DNA of 62,913 nt, taken from assembly GCF_023074175.1 (NCBI RefSeq), contig NZ_JADPKS010000167.1:1-62913 (forward strand), read 5' to 3'. Positions within the stretch are counted from its first letter, which is position 1; each line of letters opens with the position of its first letter. Position numbers and translations under genes: made by a program. This document shows, one piece after another, positions 19,419 to 27,317 of this stretch. A model generated the notes under the pieces. The model did no database searches, was not told the DNA's origin, and saw only the letters and a list, made by a program, of their open reading frames with translations. Origin of the DNA: Bradyrhizobium sp. 139. Lineage in GTDB: Bacteria > Pseudomonadota > Alphaproteobacteria > Rhizobiales > Xanthobacteraceae.

Positions 19419-19976
19419 ATGGGACTATTGACCTTCAGCATCAACGTCACCCTGGACGGCTGCGTCGATCACCAGGAGGGAATTGCCGACGACGATACGC
19501 ACGCCTTCTTCACCCACCTTATGAACGAGGGCGGAGCGATGCTGTGGGGTCGCGTCACCTATGAGATGATGGAGAGCTATTGGCCGGCAGTCGCCCGCGG
19601 CGACGAGGAGGCGCCGCCCGCAATACGCGAGTGGGCCGTCAAGCTGGACGCCAAGCCGAAGTACGTAGTGGCGTCGACGCGAACGGTCTTCCCGTGGACC
19701 AACAGCCACCACATCGCCGGCGACCTGCGCACGGGCGTGCAGAGGCTCAAGGACGCGACTCCGGCCGGCGTGCTCCTCGGTAGCGGCAAGCTCGCGACCG
19801 CCCTGGACCGGCTGGATCTCATCGACGAGTACCAGCTCCTCGTCCATCCCAGGATCGCCGGCCACGGCCCGACACTCTACCAGAGCGGGCTGCCCAGCAC
19901 GCGACGGCTCGAACTGATCTCGGCCAAGCCGCTCCGCAGCGGCGCGGTCGCGATGCATTACCGGCGCGCGCGCTGA
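19419..19976 (+). CDS. Dihydrofolate reductase-like (RibD C-terminal domain) protein
   Basis: This 185-residue protein has the RibD_C/DHFR fold that binds NADPH. Visible motifs are LTFSINVTLDGCVDHQ, MLWGRVTYEMMESYWP, YVVASTRT and GVLLGSGKLATAL. It is probably a stand-alone reductase; the substrate is unknown and it is not the housekeeping FolA or RibD. It lies just after tRNA-Thr and before a decayed transposase fragment, so acquisition with an insertion is possible. Codon use still looks G/C-biased. Confidence 0.88.
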   Translation: MGLLTFSINVTLDGCVDHQEGIADDDTHAFFTHLMNEGGAMLWGRVTYEMMESYWPAVARGDEEAPPAIREWAVKLDAKPKYVVASTRTVFPWTNSHHIAGDLRTGVQRLKDATPAGVLLGSGKLATALDRLDLIDEYQLLVHPRIAGHGPTLYQSGLPSTRRLELISAKPLRSGAVAMHYRRAR

Positions 19977-20557
19977 CCCAGAGCAGCCTCTTCGCGCCCA
20001 GCTCGCGGGGCTCCGCGTCGTAGTAAGCCTTCTTGCCGCGCAACACGGCATACGCGCTGCCTCTGCCATGGGAGCTCGGTTGATCGGGCCGGAAGCCTCT
20101 TGAGCAATGGCGGCTTCCCACCCCGAACCGAAATTCGGCGGGTCCACTTTGGGGCAGACCCGCCGGGCATCAGAAGTCTAGTTGCTCGGAAATCTCAAGG
20201 GCATGTTGGAGGGCGCCTGTGTCCGCGACCTTGAGGCCCTCTGGCTAATGAGAGATTGGCGCCGGATTACCGGACGATCGCCGCGCTTCGGCACGACAAT
20301 CCCGAAGTACCCGCCTACAACCTCCAGAGCGTCGTCGATGTGGAGAGCGGCCTGATCGTTCATCACGACGTCTGCAACGACGCCAACCCGCCGCGAAGGC
20401 GGACAAGCCGAAGCACAAGCGCAGCTGGACCGAAGGCCGCATCATCGGCGAGCTGCATCGCCACGGCATCTATTGGTAAGGTGTCTTTGGTCCCAAAAGC
20501 ATATGGCCGGGACTAGCCCAGCCATGACGCAAGAGTTTTGGATCTGATTGATCGGGC
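19977..20557. other. 581-bp gene-poor region with decayed mobile sequence
   Basis: Between the DHFR-like gene and the polysaccharide deacetylase no intact gene is supported. Frames are interrupted throughout. A piece around 20256-20375 resembles an IS1182-type transposase. On minus, 19985-20120 keeps an open stretch with GKKAYYDAEPRELGAKRL that I do not recognise. Confidence 0.5.
20256..20375 (+). pseudogene. Transposase fragment, IS1182/IS4-like
   Basis: The translated piece includes PAYNLQSVVDVESG followed by LIVHHDVCNDAN, matching the central part of IS1182-family transposases (YN-Q--VD---LIV). The flanking reading frame breaks on both sides: an in-frame stop lies about 24 bp upstream, and downstream the similarity ends or shifts frame. 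No terminal inverted repeats were found. This is a dead remnant. Confidence 0.5.
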
Positions 20558-21601
20558 TTACTGCGAGATCGTCTGCACCACGCTCGCGATCGGACGGGCG
20601 CTCGACGTCGGGACCTTCAGGTCCTTCAGCAGCGCCTCGTCATATTCCGGCAGCGTCTGGAGCGTCGCCTTGGCCTTCATCTGAACGACCTTGTAGCCGC
20701 CGGCCTTCAGCCGCGCGAGCAGCGCCGGCATGGCTTCGCCGGTGTGCTTCTGGAAGTCGTGCATCAGGATGATGCCCTTGCCGAGCTTGTCGAGCTTGGT
20801 CATCACGTTATCGACGATCTTCTCCGGCGTGGCGCCCTTCCTGAAGTCGAAGGAGTCGATGTCGGTCGAGAACATCGCGACATTGCGGGTGCCGAAATAG
20901 CTCACCATCGCCGGATTGTGCTGAAGCTGCGGGAAGCGGAAGAATGGCGCCGGGTTGGTGCCGAGCGCGAATCGTACCGCACTAAAACCCTTCTCGACCT
21001 CGTCCTCGACTTGGCTCTCCGTCATCTTCTTGCTGTTCAGGTTGACATGCGACCAGGTGTGCGTGCCGACCGTGTGACCCTGGGCCAGCACCTGGCGCAG
21101 GATTTCCGGATGATAGGTCGCGTGCTTGCCGACCGAGAAGAACAGGCCCTTGGTGCATTCATCTCCGAGCGCCTTCAGCACCGCGGGCGTGTTGACCGGC
21201 CACGGGCCGTCGTCGAAGGTCAGCACGACCTCCTTGTCGACGAGGAAGTCGAACTGCTTGAAATGCTCGAAGCCGAAGCCGGGGCCGCCGGTGGTGTCGA
21301 TCTCGACCACGCGGGCAACGCCCAGCGCGTTCGGATTTGCGCAAGCCGGTTTCTGCTGCACCGGGGCGGCCGGTGCCGGCGCCGCGGCAAGTACCGCCGG
21401 CTTACCCGCGATCGCCGCGGTGGTCTCGACGTCATCCTTGGCGGCGAGCTTCACCTGTGCCGGCAATTGATCGGCGGCACGGGCGGCCGTTGTTTTGGGA
21501 GCGCCCTGATCGGCGCGCGAGGAATAATAAAACCAACCGCCGGCGGCAATCACGACCGCCGCAACTACACTGGCCAGCATCAGGCCCAACGCATTACGCA
21601 T
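20558..21601 (-). CDS. Polysaccharide deacetylase (NodB homology) family protein
   Basis: The 347-residue protein begins with a signal anchor (MRNALGLMLASVVAAVVIAAGGWFYY, about 6-26 hydrophobic), then a linker with repeated Ala/Pro. The NodB domain (about 120-310) carries VLTFDDGPWPVNT (catalytic Asp, metal Asp) and THTWSHVNL (the two metal histidines). It should remove acetyl groups from a surface or cell-wall polysaccharide in the periplasm. The ATG at 21601 has GGAAAG upstream at 7 bases, so it is preferred over a TTG 15 bp further up. Confidence 0.9.
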   Translation of the reverse strand: MRNALGLMLASVVAAVVIAAGGWFYYSSRADQGAPKTTAARAADQLPAQVKLAAKDDVETTAAIAGKPAVLAAAPAPAAPVQQKPACANPNALGVARVVEIDTTGGPGFGFEHFKQFDFLVDKEVVLTFDDGPWPVNTPAVLKALGDECTKGLFFSVGKHATYHPEILRQVLAQGHTVGTHTWSHVNLNSKKMTESQVEDEVEKGFSAVRFALGTNPAPFFRFPQLQHNPAMVSYFGTRNVAMFSTDIDSFDFRKGATPEKIVDNVMTKLDKLGKGIILMHDFQKHTGEAMPALLARLKAGGYKVVQMKAKATLQTLPEYDEALLKDLKVPTSSARPIASVVQTISQ

Positions 21602-21732
21602 CGCTATTCTTTCCAATTACGCAACCAAACCGGCGGAATTTCCCGCGCGCCGAGCCATTAATGCGAAAGAACAGTTAACGCGACACCAACACGACAGCGT
21701 TTGCGTCGGATTTTCAGCGGGGTACGCCAAAG

Positions 21733-21774
21733 TGATGGAAGTCACAGAGAATGGGCCACCGGTGACCGTCATCA
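21733..21774. promoter_or_regulatory. Imperfect inverted repeat upstream of cysteine-repeat gene
   Basis: TGATGGAAGTCAC (21733-21745) and GTGACCGTCATCA (21762-21774) match at 10 of 13 positions with a 16-bp spacer. It lies about 80 bp before the small secreted protein gene and could be an operator. No regulator family can be assigned. Confidence 0.3.
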
Positions 21775-21854
21775 CAGTAGAAACTGTTTTGCTGGAGCAT
21801 CGTAGTTCCCATCAACAACGGGCCTCGTTCCGGCGGCGCCAATGGGAGCTTCAA

Positions 21855-22160
21855 ATGACCAAGTCTTTGATCACCGAGTCCCTGACCGCCAAGATCCGCG
21901 ACATCAGCCTTTCCCTGGGCTTTGCCGCCATGGTCTCGATGGTCTCGACCTCGAGCTTCGCGTTCTCGTCCGAAGCGCAGCAGCAGTGCACCGGCGATGC
22001 CTTCCGCCTGTGCTCGTCGGAGATCCCCAACATCCCGAAGATCACGGCGTGCATGGTGAAGCATCGCTCCGACCTGAGCGCCGGCTGCCGCGCGGTCATG
22101 GACAAGGACCTCGCCAAGGGCGCGTCGCGCAAGGTCGCTGACGCCCAAGACAATCAGTAA
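21855..22160 (+). CDS. Small secreted cysteine-rich repeat protein
   Basis: This 101-residue protein has a Sec-type signal sequence (hydrophobic about 20-38, cleavage near SFAFS). One cysteine-rich repeat of the GLG1/PF00839 type follows: C..DAFRLC...(x)..C......LSAGCRAVM. Four cysteines could make two disulfides in the periplasm. GGGAG lies 9 bases before the ATG. A 9-bp hairpin follows at 22179-22207. A similar protein is encoded 190 bp downstream. Function unknown. Confidence 0.8.
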   Translation: MTKSLITESLTAKIRDISLSLGFAAMVSMVSTSSFAFSSEAQQQCTGDAFRLCSSEIPNIPKITACMVKHRSDLSAGCRAVMDKDLAKGASRKVADAQDNQ

Positions 22161-22178
22161 GAGACAATCAGTAAAAGC

Positions 22179-22207
22179 ACGCAACGATAACGATAATGTC
22201 GTTGCGT
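22179..22207. terminator. Stem-loop after the first cysteine-repeat gene
   Basis: ACGCAACGA (22179-22187) and TCGTTGCGT (22199-22207) are perfect complements with an 11-base A/T-rich loop. There is no strong T-run. It lies 18 bp past the stop codon. Confidence 0.5.
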
Positions 22208-22351
22208 CGGTTAGCTCCCCTCGCGATGTGCCCCGGCGTCAAGCCGGGGCCACGCGGTGGTGCCATGCAGCCTGCCAATAAAGCCGTTGCGGCTCCAGGA
22301 TCGTCGCACTAGCTTCGCCCGCACATTCTTCCGGGTAAGAGGCATTACGCG

Positions 22352-22564
22352 ATGACCAGATTTCTTTTCATTGTTTCTTTGGTCCTGTGCGCATCCGGCG
22401 CGTCGGCGCAACAGCCCGGCCACGACGCCTGCACGCGCGACGTCACGCGCTTTTGCCGCTCCGTGATGAACAATGGCGATCAGGCCGTGCTCGCCTGCCT
22501 GAAGCAGAACCGGACGCGCCTGAGCAAGGGCTGCGACAAGGTGCTGATCGACCACGGGCAGTAG
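22352..22564 (+). CDS. Second small secreted cysteine-rich repeat protein
   Basis: This 70-residue protein has a clear signal peptide (MTRFLFIVSLVLCASGASAQ) and one repeat with the same C..D..RFC......C......LSKGC spacing as its neighbour. The two genes are probably paralogues, though the signal peptides differ. Function unknown. Confidence 0.78.
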   Translation: MTRFLFIVSLVLCASGASAQQPGHDACTRDVTRFCRSVMNNGDQAVLACLKQNRTRLSKGCDKVLIDHGQ

Positions 22565-22572
22565 TGGTTCTC

Positions 22573-22657
22573 GTAGCCCGGATGGAGCGAAGCGAAATCC
22601 GGGTTCTGTGCTTGCGGTGAGACCGTCCCGGATTGCGCTGCGCTCCATCCGGGCTAC
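22573..22657. repeat. Dispersed palindromic repeat, family A
   Basis: Begins GTAGCCCGGATGGAGCGAAG and ends with the inverted CGCTCCATCCGGGCTAC. It separates the cysteine-repeat gene from the convergent MFS gene. Confidence 0.75.
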
Positions 22658-22668
22658 GCGGCAAAAAC

Positions 22669-24357
22669 CTACGTGCTGCTCCCCGCCGCGGTGGCGACCA
22701 CCGGCAGCACCTCGGCGCTCGCACGATCCGGCGTCTCTTCCTTCCAGCGTACCGAGCCGAAGGGACGCTCCAGCATGCGGCGGATCCGCACCGGATCCGG
22801 GCCGATGTGGAAATCGATCGCCTCCTGATGCAGCGCGCGTTCGGATTGGGTCGAGCGGTTGCGCTGGCGCAAATAGTCGAGCCAGGTCGGACAGTGGTAG
22901 CGCTCGGTCCATAGTTCGGGGTCGGCGATGTCACGCGCGATCGACCAGCCATAGGCGCCGTTGCGCTGCCGCGAGAGCTGCACGTCCTGCATCACATTGT
23001 GGAAGGCGCGCGCGTTCTCCTGCGATACCCTATATTCGATCTCGACCACCAGCGGGCCGCTGCGCGCCGTGAGCGACAGTTTCACTTCCGGATCGGCGAG
23101 CACGTCCGCGTCCTCGTTGCGGGCGCCGACGCGCGGCATCGCCAGCCAAATACCCAGCACCGGCGAGATCAGCATCAGGCCGGCTGCAACCAGCAGCGCG
23201 ACCTCGACGCCTGCATAATCGGTGAGATGACCCCAGCCCCAGGCACCGATCGCGATGCCGCCGGAAATCGAGGCCTGGAACGCCGCGAGCGATCGGCCCG
23301 CGACCCAGCGCGGCGCCGACAGTTGCACGCCGATGTTGAACAGCGCCACCGCGGCCATCCAGACCGCTCCGGCGAGAACGAGCGCGGCCGCGGTCAGCAC
23401 GGGTTCAGCGCTCAAGGCAAGCGCGGCCATCGCGAACGCCATCGAGATGGTACAGGCGCGGATCGCGGCCTCGCCGCTCATGCGCTTGCGCAATTCGTGG
23501 ATGTTGAGCGCGCCGACCACGGCGCCCATGCCGAAGGCGCCCAGCATGATGCCGTAGGTCTGCGCGCCGCCATGCAGCAGGTCGCGCGCGACCAGTGGCA
23601 TCAGCGCCATGATGGCACCGCCGATCAGGCCCATCACCAGCGTGCGCAACAGCACGATCTTGATCGGCGGCGAATTGGTGATGTAGCGAAAGCCTGAGAC
23701 CATGGCGCGGTTGAGTTTTTCCCGCGGCAGGCGCGAGGGTTCGGTGCTGCGCCGCCACAGCAGCAGCACCACCAGCAGCGGCAGATAGAGGATCGCGTTG
23801 CAGGCGAAGGCGGCCACCGCGCCGAGCGCCGCGACGATGACACCGCCGACCGCGGGACCGAAGCTGCGCGCGATGTTGTAACTGATGCCGTTCAGCGCGA
23901 CAGCCGACGGCAGCGCATCCGGCGGCACCTGCTCGCTGACCGAGGACTGCCAGGCCGGACCGAATAGCGCGTTGCCGCTGCCTACGACGAAGCAAAAGGC
24001 AAGCAGCGTCTCCGGAGTGATAAGGTTGAGCCAGGCCAGGATCGTGAGCGCGGTTGCGCCGGTCAGCGCGATCGCCAGCGAGATCAGGGTGACGATGCGC
24101 CGGTCATACATGTCGGCGATGGCGCCGGCCGGCATCGAGATCAGCATGATCGGCAGCATGAGCGCGGTCTGCACCAGCGCCACCTTGTCGGCCGAGGCCG
24201 CCATCTGCGTCATCGCCCAGGCCGCGCCGACGCCCTGGATCAGCAGGCCGAGATTGGAGAGCAGGCTGGCAAGCCAGATGCGCCGGAACACGGTGTACCG
24301 CAGCGGTGCGGTGATTCCGTCGGCGGCCAATTTCTGACGGTTCGGCTGCTCGGTCAT
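22669..24357 (-). CDS. MFS transporter (MFS_3/enterobactin-exporter-like) with C-terminal soluble domain
   Basis: The 562-residue protein has about 10-12 hydrophobic helices over the first 410 residues, starting FRRIWLASLLSNLGLLIQGV, with the MFS-type loop ADMYDRRIV. The last 130 residues are soluble (VEIEYRVSQENARAFHNVM, WTERYHCPTWLDYLRQRNR) and resemble the antibiotic-monooxygenase-like extension of this family. It probably exports a small molecule across the inner membrane; the substrate is unknown. The ATG at 24357 follows GGGAAGGGG. It is divergent from the Tat-exported hydrolase gene, with 137 bp between them. Confidence 0.9.
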   Translation of the reverse strand: MTEQPNRQKLAADGITAPLRYTVFRRIWLASLLSNLGLLIQGVGAAWAMTQMAASADKVALVQTALMLPIMLISMPAGAIADMYDRRIVTLISLAIALTGATALTILAWLNLITPETLLAFCFVVGSGNALFGPAWQSSVSEQVPPDALPSAVALNGISYNIARSFGPAVGGVIVAALGAVAAFACNAILYLPLLVVLLLWRRSTEPSRLPREKLNRAMVSGFRYITNSPPIKIVLLRTLVMGLIGGAIMALMPLVARDLLHGGAQTYGIMLGAFGMGAVVGALNIHELRKRMSGEAAIRACTISMAFAMAALALSAEPVLTAAALVLAGAVWMAAVALFNIGVQLSAPRWVAGRSLAAFQASISGGIAIGAWGWGHLTDYAGVEVALLVAAGLMLISPVLGIWLAMPRVGARNEDADVLADPEVKLSLTARSGPLVVEIEYRVSQENARAFHNVMQDVQLSRQRNGAYGWSIARDIADPELWTERYHCPTWLDYLRQRNRSTQSERALHQEAIDFHIGPDPVRIRRMLERPFGSVRWKEETPDRASAEVLPVVATAAGSST

Positions 24358-24494
24358 ATCCCCTTCCCTATGGGCTGGCAGAAGTGGTCTCGGGTGAGTC
24401 CGGCAAATCCAGTGATGCCCGCGAAAGTCCTTCGCTGTCCAGTGGTTAGGTCGGTATAAGCGGTGCAAAGCCGTGGTTTTGCCGGGAGGAACAT

Positions 24495-25865
24495 ATGAAG
24501 CTGTCGCGACGGACGATCCTGCAAGGGGCGAGCGTGCTGCCTTTCGCAGTTGCGAGCTTCCGGATGGATGCGCTGGCACAAACCGCGCCTTCGGCGCCGA
24601 CCCCGGAGGTGCCGCCGATTCTGTTCGTCCACGGCAATGGCGACTACGACGCGCTCTGGATGACGACCTTGTGGCGGATGGAATCGAACGGCATCGCACG
24701 CGATCGCATGTTGGCGATCAATTTCACCGATCCCAATGCGCGGAGCGACGACAAAGTCGAGCAGGCGGGCCGCTCTTCGACCGAGGACCAGCGTCGCGAG
24801 CTCGCCGCCACCATCGCTGAATTGAAGCGCCGCACCGGCGCAGCCCGCGTGGCGCTGGTCGGCAGCTCGCGTGGCGGCTATGCGATCCGCAACGTCATCA
24901 AGAACGGCGGTGCCGGCGATGTCAGCCATGCCGTCCTGTGCGGCACGCCCAATCACGGCGTATTCGCAACCGACGATATGCCCAACAGCGAGTTCAACGG
25001 CCGCGGCGCATTTCTGCGCGGCCTGAACGAGGGCGAGAGCGAGGTGACGCCGGGTGTGGCCTTCCTCACCTTGCGCAGCGACGGCATGGACAAATACGCC
25101 CAAGCCGACGGCCGGTTCATCGGCAAGCCCGGCACGGCGACCGGCGTCACCGTTGAAGGTCCTGAACTGAAGGGCGCCACCAATCTCGTGCTCGGCGCGC
25201 TCGATCATCGCGAAGTGGCGTTTCACCCCAGAGCCTTCCGTGAGATCTACAAATTCATCGCCGGCCGCGAGCCCGCGCGCATCGCGATTGTGCCGGAGCA
25301 GAGCGTCAGCCTGAGCGGCCTTGTGACGGGCACGCCGGGCGGCGCGCCGACCAATCGCCCGGTGGCGGGCGCAACCGTCGATATTTTCTGCGTCGATCCG
25401 GAAACCGGAGAGCGCAAGGGCAACGCCGTGCACAGCGTGAAAACCGGCGCCGACGGCCGCTGGGGTCCCGCGCAGGTCGATTCTTCCTGGTCGCTCGAAT
25501 TCGTCCTGGCATCGCCGAACGCGCCGACGACGCATATCTACCGATCGCCCTTCCCGCGCTCGTCAGGCGTCGTGCACCTGCGCGCTGCGCGCCCGCTCGG
25601 GCCGGCGGACAAGGATGCCGGCGCTGTCGTGATGATGTCGCGTCCGCGCGGCTATTTCGGCCTGCCGCGGGACGTGGTGCTGCTCGATAGCAAGGAGCCC
25701 GCCGACGTCAAGCCGGGTGTGCCCACGGATTCGACAGCAACCTTGCGCCTTCCGGCCAGCGAAATCGGGCGTAACATCGTGGCCCAATTCGGCGAAGAAC
25801 GAATTGTGGCACGTCTCTGGCCTGCCGCCGAGAACAGGATTGCGGTTGCCGAGCTGACTTACTAG
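24495..25865 (+). CDS. Tat-exported alpha/beta hydrolase (lipase-like)
   Basis: The 456-residue protein starts with a twin-arginine signal (SRRTILQGASVLPFAVASF). The hydrolase domain (about 40-260) has LFVHGNGDYD at the oxyanion region and the nucleophile elbow GSSRGG with Ser125. The C-terminal part (about 275-400) looks like a transthyretin/Ig-like beta domain (GRPVAGATVDIF-type sequence, KTGADGRWG). It should be folded before export to the periplasm. It is 34 bp before the P450 gene on the same strand, and divergent from the MFS gene. Substrate unknown, perhaps an ester or polyester. Confidence 0.85.
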   Translation: MKLSRRTILQGASVLPFAVASFRMDALAQTAPSAPTPEVPPILFVHGNGDYDALWMTTLWRMESNGIARDRMLAINFTDPNARSDDKVEQAGRSSTEDQRRELAATIAELKRRTGAARVALVGSSRGGYAIRNVIKNGGAGDVSHAVLCGTPNHGVFATDDMPNSEFNGRGAFLRGLNEGESEVTPGVAFLTLRSDGMDKYAQADGRFIGKPGTATGVTVEGPELKGATNLVLGALDHREVAFHPRAFREIYKFIAGREPARIAIVPEQSVSLSGLVTGTPGGAPTNRPVAGATVDIFCVDPETGERKGNAVHSVKTGADGRWGPAQVDSSWSLEFVLASPNAPTTHIYRSPFPRSSGVVHLRAARPLGPADKDAGAVVMMSRPRGYFGLPRDVVLLDSKEPADVKPGVPTDSTATLRLPASEIGRNIVAQFGEERIVARLWPAAENRIAVAELTY

Positions 25866-25899
25866 CTATTTGCCTGCGTCACACCTGCGGGAGGGAGCC

Positions 25900-27267
25900 A
25901 TGAATATCGCCAGCGTGCGTCGGCCCATCGTCCCTCCGACCCCGCCGCGTGCGCCCGACGACATGTCGTTTCTCGGCCGGGTTGCGGTCATCAGGCAGAA
26001 CATGATCGCAACCTGGGGGCAGCGCGCGTACGAAGAAGACGTCATCAAGGGCCGCTTCCTCCTTCGCAACAGCTTCATCCTGAACCAGCCGGACGCGATC
26101 AGGCACGTCCTGCTCAGCAATTATGAGAATTATACCCGCACGCCGGCGGGTATCCGCATGCTGCGTCCCGTGCTCGGCGAAGGACTTCTGATCGCGGAAG
26201 GCCAGGCCTGGACGCATCAGCGCCGTACGCTGGCGCCGGCCTTCACGCCCCGCGCGACTGCAGATCTCGTCCCGCACATGACGGCGGTGCTCGACGAGAC
26301 CGTCCCAAAGCTCGAGGCGCGAACGAGCGAGCCGGTCGACCTGCGCGAGATCATGCAGCGCATGACGCTCGAGATCGCCGGGCGCACGATGTTCTCGTTC
26401 GGCATGGATCTCCATGGCCCGACCTTGCGCAACTTCGTCATGGAATATGGCGCGCGGCTGGGACGGCCGTATTTCTTCGACATGCTGCTGCCGGTGTCCT
26501 GGCCGAGCCCGATGGATTTTGCCCGCGCTCGCTTCCGCAAGCGCTGGACCGAATTCGTCGCCACGCTGATCTCGGAGCGGCGTGCCGCGGGCAAGAAGGA
26601 CGGCGCACCGCCGCGCGATCTGTTCGATCTCATGGACGCGGCGCGCGATCCCGAAACGGGCAAGGGCTTTTCCGACGAGCAACTCGTCGACGAGGTCGCG
26701 ACCATGATTCTGGCGGGTCATGAGACCACGGCGACGGCGCTGTTCTGGGCGTTCTATCTGCTCGCGCTCGATCCGGAGACGCAGGAAGAGGTCGCCTCCG
26801 AAACGCGCGGCGAACATCTCGACAGCATGGCCGACATCGACCGCCAGAAGTTCGCCCGCGCGGTGGTCGAGGAGACCATGCGGCTCTATCCGCCCGCCTT
26901 CCTGATCGCGCGTGCCGCGCGCGAGAAGGACAATGCGGCCGGCGTCGAGATCGGCAAGGGCGACATCATCATGATCGCGCCGTGGCTGCTGCACCGGCAC
27001 GAGAAGCTGTGGGATCAGCCGAACGCCTTCATTCCAAAGCGCTTCATGTCGAAAGAGGCTCCCGATCGCTTCGCCTATTTGCCGTTCGGAGCGGGTCCGC
27101 GCGTCTGCATTGGCGCGCCGTTTGCACAAGCCGAATCCGTGCTGGCGCTGGCCCGGCTGATCGGCGCGTTTCGCGTCGAGCTGGCCGACACGACTCCCGT
27201 GATCCCGTGCGGCGTCGTGACGACCCAGCCCGACCACGCACCCATGTTCCGCATCACGCGTCGGTGA
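25900..27267 (+). CDS. Cytochrome P450
   Basis: A haem-thiolate monooxygenase of 455 residues. The I-helix has AGHETTATA (about 272), the K-helix ExxR is EETMR (about 324) and the haem-binding loop is FGAGPRVCIG with Cys403 as the axial ligand. No membrane anchor is visible, as expected for bacterial enzymes, so it needs separate redox partners, none of which are nearby. The ATG at 25900 follows GGGAGGGAGCC. The family resembles CYP102/CYP4-like fatty-acid hydroxylases, but the substrate cannot be deduced. A cyclase gene follows 50 bp downstream. Confidence 0.93.
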   Translation: MNIASVRRPIVPPTPPRAPDDMSFLGRVAVIRQNMIATWGQRAYEEDVIKGRFLLRNSFILNQPDAIRHVLLSNYENYTRTPAGIRMLRPVLGEGLLIAEGQAWTHQRRTLAPAFTPRATADLVPHMTAVLDETVPKLEARTSEPVDLREIMQRMTLEIAGRTMFSFGMDLHGPTLRNFVMEYGARLGRPYFFDMLLPVSWPSPMDFARARFRKRWTEFVATLISERRAAGKKDGAPPRDLFDLMDAARDPETGKGFSDEQLVDEVATMILAGHETTATALFWAFYLLALDPETQEEVASETRGEHLDSMADIDRQKFARAVVEETMRLYPPAFLIARAAREKDNAAGVEIGKGDIIMIAPWLLHRHEKLWDQPNAFIPKRFMSKEAPDRFAYLPFGAGPRVCIGAPFAQAESVLALARLIGAFRVELADTTPVIPCGVVTTQPDHAPMFRITRR

Positions 27268-27317
27268 CAGGCCGCTGTCTGGCCAATGGCGTGATCCACC
27301 CTAGATAGAGTTCCGCC

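Noticed and set aside
25879..27237. Minus-strand frame of 452 codons
   Set aside because: Antisense to the cytochrome P450, which has all catalytic motifs.
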